A stretch of 9,664 bases of DNA, taken from Candidatus Ulvibacter alkanivorans. Its GTDB lineage: Bacteria > Bacteroidota > Bacteroidia > Flavobacteriales > Flavobacteriaceae. The notes beneath the pieces are model-generated. The model was not told the DNA's origin. It saw only the letters and a program-made list of their open reading frames with translations, and ran no database searches. Where the stretch lies: the NCBI RefSeq assembly GCF_003333325.1, contig NZ_QOLC01000011.1:1-9664 (forward strand). The letters are read 5' to 3'. Numbering within the stretch: position 1 is the stretch's first letter; each line of letters begins with the position of its first letter. The position numbers and the translations under genes are program-made. Shown one piece after another: positions 9,601 through 9,664 of the stretch.

Positions 9601-9664
9601 ATCACTCAGTCTGATATTGACAATCAGGTTGTAGTAAACCAAGCTACTGCTACAGGAATGGATA
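559..9664 (+). CDS. Giant multidomain cell-surface adhesin with SprB, Ig-like and DUF7507 repeats (3' end beyond window)
   Basis: One frame is open from ATG 559 to the last base: 3,035 codons and one base, with no stop. An in-frame TAA at 499-501 and the lack of any other ATG before 643 fix the start; starting at 643 would remove the signal peptide. The upstream bases are A-rich without a Shine-Dalgarno motif, normal for Bacteroidota. In order the protein carries a signal peptide, an unassigned N-terminal region, a DUF7507-like unit with an inserted DUF7467-like domain, another unassigned beta-rich domain, an SdrD_B-like domain, seven SprB repeats, six Ig-like repeats and at least eight DUF7507-like repeats. 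It is Asp/Glu/Thr/Val-rich and poor in Lys. Proteins of this build are exported across the outer membrane, usually by the type IX system, and act in adhesion, gliding or biofilm formation. The C-terminal sorting domain that would prove this route is outside the window. No enzymatic domain is seen. Confidence 0.95.
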   Translation, partial: MHNITLTSAHNSIYRKISLLVLLFSVILMSGRPATIVPEENNEEATTISSAEKFAASGLVGALSFKSNSAMNAVATNDGWFFECGDDRRVDEYGFNANCNETTTTGTLPDASSIYQYVVEIVYKGSNPGSSIQIRDSSNNSHTLDRSVPFGNSSNIWVYRGLIQGNTSSVTYTNNNNKCQLQSLVVYAFRNAPGASGSAGVFTTMSGYNDLETITIEIPSFNVPRDLIIETPVSELTPDGRYLKLKAEAAGKSDEIFLYGPDTSLDQGTCCLAIPTLILRDVPGDVTEVQITVDTRHNQNGQNVNGQSWVIASGVNVDAVCEDNPEIALIKTGVFNDENGNGSAEAGETVSYEFTVTNTGQTPLQDITIEDPLVTVSGSLATLEPGQSNNSAFTATYSITQADVNAGFVENQARVEGCFDSEPVDPNGNCSGQVTALELEYQGNVIDALIRVVEHDGQTVFEGIVQPGERFEFFGQDPPQNTFGPEINIFINNSHEQEIHTSCSEPIGPGAVFGDFEVISGTSRNNGPLAPVAGTGCIGSTVDLSDDNRNDQDDPTIVPLPGPPPTPRDCNCSPLYKDSNFVNPQLVSGNDLQVGAVYRFADVFPGNPNGMTLDALVRIEEFTGGASLLNIDVTSSGLPEAFQPRINSTNGNDQSVLFNITIVESGGSYGDEVDISFFGTPLDIDGDGNSTQEYAEVSLPDAYFISNNTVLNITQTATFIRGQANTVVTAPGDDVSLDPRFTFSNYWETKSSLNYRIGKTGGNSDRYYSLNLSCADYNDPNSVLITYPVICGNVSDDDGNPLANVDIDITGDDGSSQTVQTDGDGNYIAVAEIPEAQVEVVYEIRENDLPGYISISDVDGANDNLITRTIDLQSSCGNDFVDGIEVVLELVEKTDILCNGDSTGSITVSATGGVPPYSYSLNGGTPQASGTFDNLPAGVYTIAVEDSLGNSDTISVTLTQPEPLSIQITKMNATATGACANGEATATPSGGVGPYTYQWSVSAGSQTTMTATNLPAGTHTVVVTDANGCTLEQGVVIDCVPDCDAVINVDDVTNVLCRGDETGSATVSASSVANPGATFTFTWNTTPPQVDAGVTTSTISDLAAGVYTVSVTIDGTLCLPVEQSITITQPSTALNVTASATDETGPTTGDGTATANPSGGTPPYSYSWSPGGETTQTITGLSAGDYTVTVTDANGCMATATVTVNPGSCRDLTANASSTPVSCNGGSDGTATVGVSGGLGPFSYSWSPGGQTTQTITGLAAGTYTVTVTDDSTLCTATSTTTVGEPSALSSGIAVTNVSCFGEETGSLDLTVTGGTPPYLFDWSPNGEVTEDLFNLTAGTYSVLITDANGCTLTDSATVMQPDEALSLSITAQTDIVCNRASSITVEASGGTPGYQYSLDGGALQASGTFNNVSEGAHTISVIDANGCEASIDITILENCTVAVDDINDTFVNVPVSGNVLTNDFDLEGDTQTVTTTTVTTVQGVVVTIDAVTGAYTYTPPTDYIGEDSFIYTICDDGNPQACDSAVVYIEVEPRDGSENDPPVANADTNATQVNVPVDGNVLPNDYDPDGDPITITTPTVTTAQGVSVTLNPDGSYTYTPPTDYVGEDTFQYTICDNGTPALCDTATVTIQVLDTPDNITTAVDDAYFTQIGVAVTSNVLDNDTDPEGDDQTVDIAISPSSGPSNGSVTLNADGSFTYTPDAGYSGPDSFVYTIFDNGSPVATDSATVIILVGTIGNTILAIDDINDTFVNLPVDGDVGTNDDNLDGPANTEVFTLVTGPSNGTLVFNTDGTYTYTPALDYVGEDSFEYQVCDGGNPIACDTAVVTIEIVDDPIIGNDPPIANNDTNVTEIDTPVDGNVIVNDYDLDGDPITVTSNTNPPNGSVVVNPDGTYTYTPDPGFVGEDTFEYTICDNGTPALCDTATVTIYIIDDLNNITVANDDSYYGEQDQDILGNVLANDNDPENDAQMVDTTISPVSGPSNGTVSISANGDFTYTPTAGFTGNDQFVYAIFDDGSPVATDQATVYILIEQTPAPAIAIVKSGQFVDGNGDQCADPGETIEYTFTVTNEGNVELLNVMVTDPLLEAPNPVVPIVLVSGDDGDGILQTSETWVYEAAYSLTQADIDAGEITNQATVEGTDEDGTTVTDLSDETSTVEDDPTVTPVCQNPAIAIVKMGILNDDNQSGCADPGESLDYTFVVTNEGNVSLSNINVTDPLLEAPNPVVPIVLVSGDDGDGILQLNEVWVYEATYAITQTDIDAGEVINQATAEGTAPDSTVVTDLSDDNSTLEDDTTVITVCQEANIAIVKTGILNDDDQSGCSDPGEKLDYTFTVTNEGNVSLSNITVTDPLLEAPNPVVPIILVSGDDGDGILQVTETWIYEATYTITQDDIDAGEVTNQATAEGTAPDSTVVSDLSDESSVLEDDPTVTDVCQDPAIALIKVGTFNDEDQDGCADVDETISYEFTVINTGNVTLSNITVTDLGTTVTGGPLATLAVGASDNTTFTGTYTITQADIDAGEFSNQATAEGTAPDGTIVDDLSDDDSALEDDPTVTTLCQNASIAIVKSGELLESLGGGCPEEGDTLQYTFTVINNGNVTLSSIAISDPLLEAPNPVVPIVFVSGDTNADGNLDLTETWIYTADYILTQADIDAGQVTNQATAEGTSPNGTVVNDLSDESVFTEDDPTVVEICQTPFIAIVKQGTFNDLDSDGCADPKETITYNFTVFNLGNVTLTNVDVTDDFVNVQGGPITLAPFSSNDTEFSAVYVLTQADIDAGFVENQATVTGTPPDGIPISDLSHPNSEFDDAVTITDICQGPAIAVIKVGTPLDDNGNGCADVGETIVYDFFVTNTGNVTLTDVTVSDPMVTVTGGPVTLAAQETDTETFSAVYIVTQEDVDAGTITNQATAEGTAPNGDVVTDLSDNNSNLEDDPTITTLCRTASLSLEKTGVFNDENGNGNADEGETISYIFIVTNTGNVTLYDITLSDPLPGIELEGGPIAVLEPGEVDDSTFTASYTITQSDIDNQVVVNQATATGMD
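691..1518 (+). other. Unassigned beta-rich N-terminal region of the adhesin (residues ~45-320)
   Basis: I cannot name this region. It has landmarks that look conserved rather than repetitive: GWFFECGDD near 79-87, a strand YQYVVEIVYKG (115-125), WVYRGLIQG (157-165), a paired cysteine CC near 283-284 and the ending VNGQSWVIASGVNVD (304-318). It alternates short hydrophobic strands with Asn/Ser/Gly turns, typical of a beta-sandwich. As the most membrane-distal non-repetitive part in a C-terminally anchored protein, it is a reasonable candidate for ligand binding. That role is inferred from position only. Confidence 0.5.
1534..2232 (+). repeat. Isolated DUF7507-like unit (R0) split by an inserted domain (residues 326-558)
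   Basis: The first part (326-417) follows the same order as the C-terminal repeats: EIALIKTG, the Asp/Asn loop FNDENGNG, then GETVSYEFTVTNTG, ITIEDPL, a short Leu/Pro connector, ITQADVNAG and NQARVEG. The family normally goes straight on to DLSDDN-x-(5-7)-DDPT. Here that ending (VDLSDDN, then DDPT, 542-556) appears only after about 123 extra residues. This unit is separated from the main DUF7507 array by almost 1,500 residues. It lacks the loop cysteine seen in the later units, a trait it shares with the last unit in the window. Confidence 0.75.
1810..2178 (+). other. DUF7467-like domain inserted inside the R0 repeat (residues ~418-540)
   Basis: After NQARVEG the sequence changes to TALELEYQGN (435-444), DALIRVVEHDG, a GIVQPGERFEFFG segment, EINIFINN and then the signature CSEPIGPGAVFGDFEVISGTS at about 504-524. 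The strand order and the Cys-x-x-(P)-IGPG-x-x-x-GDF motif resemble what I know as DUF7467, a small beta domain found in proteins that also carry DUF11/DUF7507 repeats. Family naming is from memory of the motif. The insertion is bounded by cysteines (C418, C430 and C537), which may close the domain base. Confidence 0.6.
2263..2925 (+). other. Unassigned beta-rich domain after a proline linker (residues ~569-789)
   Basis: A proline-rich linker (PLPGPPPTPR, 559-568) leads into this domain. It contains GAVYRFADVFPGN, then LDALVRIEEFTGG, a segment LNIDVTSSGLPEAFQPRIN, and an Asp-rich turn PLDIDGDGN (589 onward plus about 85), followed by QEYAEV. The DIDGDGN-x-x-x-x-E turn looks like a calcium-binding loop. 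Similar layouts occur near the N-terminus of large Bacteroidota adhesins and recall the non-repetitive beta-sandwiches of CshA-type fibrils, but I cannot assign a family. A pair of cysteines (C570, C572) sits at its start. Confidence 0.45.
2926..3204 (+). other. SdrD_B/CnaB-like domain (residues 790-882)
   Basis: The run ICGNVSDDDGNPLANVDIDI, then a threonine-rich strand, TDGDGNY, EIPEAQVEVVYEI, ENDLPGYIS, SDVDGANDN and the closing CGNDFVD match the SdrD_B pattern step by step: V-x-G-x-V-x-D-x-x-G-x-P-L-x-x-V, T-D-x-x-G-x-Y, and G-N-D-F-V-D at the end. These Ig-like prealbumin-fold modules act as rigid spacers in surface proteins and often bind calcium. The isopeptide-forming lysine of CnaB domains is not evident. 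Confidence 0.75.
3226..4872 (+). repeat. Seven tandem SprB repeats (residues 890-1438)
   Basis: Each unit of roughly 70-90 residues has the SprB (PF13573) pattern: C-N/R/F-G-x-x-x-G-x-x-x-V near the start, then G-G-x-P-P-Y-x-Y-x-W, L-x-A-G-x-Y-T-V-x-V-T-D-A-N-G-C and a closing strand ending in QP. Approximate units: 3226-3441, 3457-3669, 3688-3957, 3961-4176, 4186-4416, 4435-4647 and 4666-4872. The third is longest, with extra residues between strands. The fourth has lost the early Cys-x-G motif. The first and last carry YSLNGG/YSLDGG with QASGTF instead of the YSWSPGG of the middle units. SprB is the mobile gliding adhesin of Flavobacterium johnsoniae, which gives the link to gliding or attachment. 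Confidence 0.9.
4885..5781 (+). repeat. Ig-like super-repeat, copy 1: domains A, B and C (residues 1443-1741)
   Basis: Three Big_9-like (PF17963) Ig/cadherin-like domains of about 100 residues start near 4885 (A), 5188 (B) and 5485 (C). Each has A-x-D-D/N-x-x, then GNVL-x-ND-x-D-x-(E/D)-GD, a G-(S/T)-Y/F-T-YTP strand, GEDSF/GPDSF-x-YTI and a closing T-V strand. A and B have a cysteine pair around D-x-G-x-P (CDDGNPQAC, CDNGTPALC); C lacks it (FDNGSPVAT). The Asp-rich linkers between domains are typical calcium sites that stiffen such stalks. Confidence 0.85.
5782..6657 (+). repeat. Ig-like super-repeat, copy 2: domains D, E and F (residues 1742-2033)
   Basis: Domains D (from 5782), E (from 6082) and F (from 6373) repeat the order A, B, C. 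D shares DDINDTFVN with A, E shares NDPP-(V/I)-AN-x-DTN and CDNGTPALCDTATVTI with B, and F shares IFDxGSPVATD and SGPSNG with C. Offsets between matching points are 897, 894 and about 888 bases. The cysteine pattern (present, present, absent) repeats as well. D has lost the usual NVL-x-ND start, reading GDVGTNDDN. Confidence 0.85.
6664..9664 (+). repeat. Array of DUF7507/DUF11-like repeats: seven complete and one cut by the window edge
   Basis: Units begin at 6664, 7063, 7462, 7861, 8233, 8635, 9004 and 9373 (R1-R8). Each runs AIAIVK-x-G, an Asp/Asn loop ending CADPGE or similar, YTFTVTN-x-GN, VTDPLL, a connector, ITQADIDAGE, NQATAEGTAPDG, DLSD-(D/E) and ED-DPTVT, and closes with a C-(Q/R)-x-x linker. 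R1, R2, R3 and R5 are about 133 residues and have the connector EAPNPVVPIV followed by GDDGDGILQ-x-x-E-x-W or a variant. R4, R6, R7 and the visible part of R8 have a shorter connector (VTGGP-(L/V)-x-TLA or similar), giving 123-124 residues for complete units. Such repeats form extended beta-sandwich stalks. More copies may follow beyond the window. Confidence 0.88.

Overview
The window holds the first 3,035 codons of one giant surface protein and about 560 bases in front of it. The style points to a flavobacterium-like member of the Bacteroidota. The leader is AT-rich, there is no Shine-Dalgarno sequence before the start codon, and there is a TAnnTTTG-type promoter element. The protein is built from SprB repeats, Asp-rich Ig-like repeats and DUF7507/DUF11-type repeats, which are typical of very large exported adhesins in that phylum. 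Assignment to a genus is not possible from the sequence.

Layout. Positions 1-77 are the last 24 codons of an upstream gene whose ending looks like a PorP/SprF-type outer-membrane protein (tentative). A strong rho-independent terminator follows at 186-216. The stretch 217-558 has no gene. It holds short repeated boxes, a candidate promoter near 479-486 and a weak hairpin with a T-run. A single forward reading frame opens at ATG 559 and stays open to the last base, so its C-terminus is not visible.

Order of domains in the giant protein: signal peptide (1-34); an unassigned beta-rich N-terminal region (about 45-320); one DUF7507-like unit (326-558) with a DUF7467-like domain inserted in it; a proline-rich linker; an unassigned beta-rich domain (about 569-789); an SdrD_B/CnaB-like domain (790-882); seven SprB repeats (890-1438); six Big_9-like Ig domains arranged as an ABC-ABC super-repeat (1443-2033); then seven full DUF7507-like repeats and the start of an eighth (2036 to the window edge).

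How it fits together. The upstream fragment, if PorP/SprF-like, would belong to the type IX secretion and gliding machinery that exports and anchors such adhesins, but the terminator suggests the two genes are transcribed separately. The adhesin is probably a long, acidic, calcium-stiffened stalk carrying N-terminal binding domains. I see no RNA gene, mobile element, CRISPR array or enzyme. The points of interest are internal: the nested domain, the super-repeat, two length classes of DUF7507 unit, a matched cysteine pattern, and repeated boxes in the leader.
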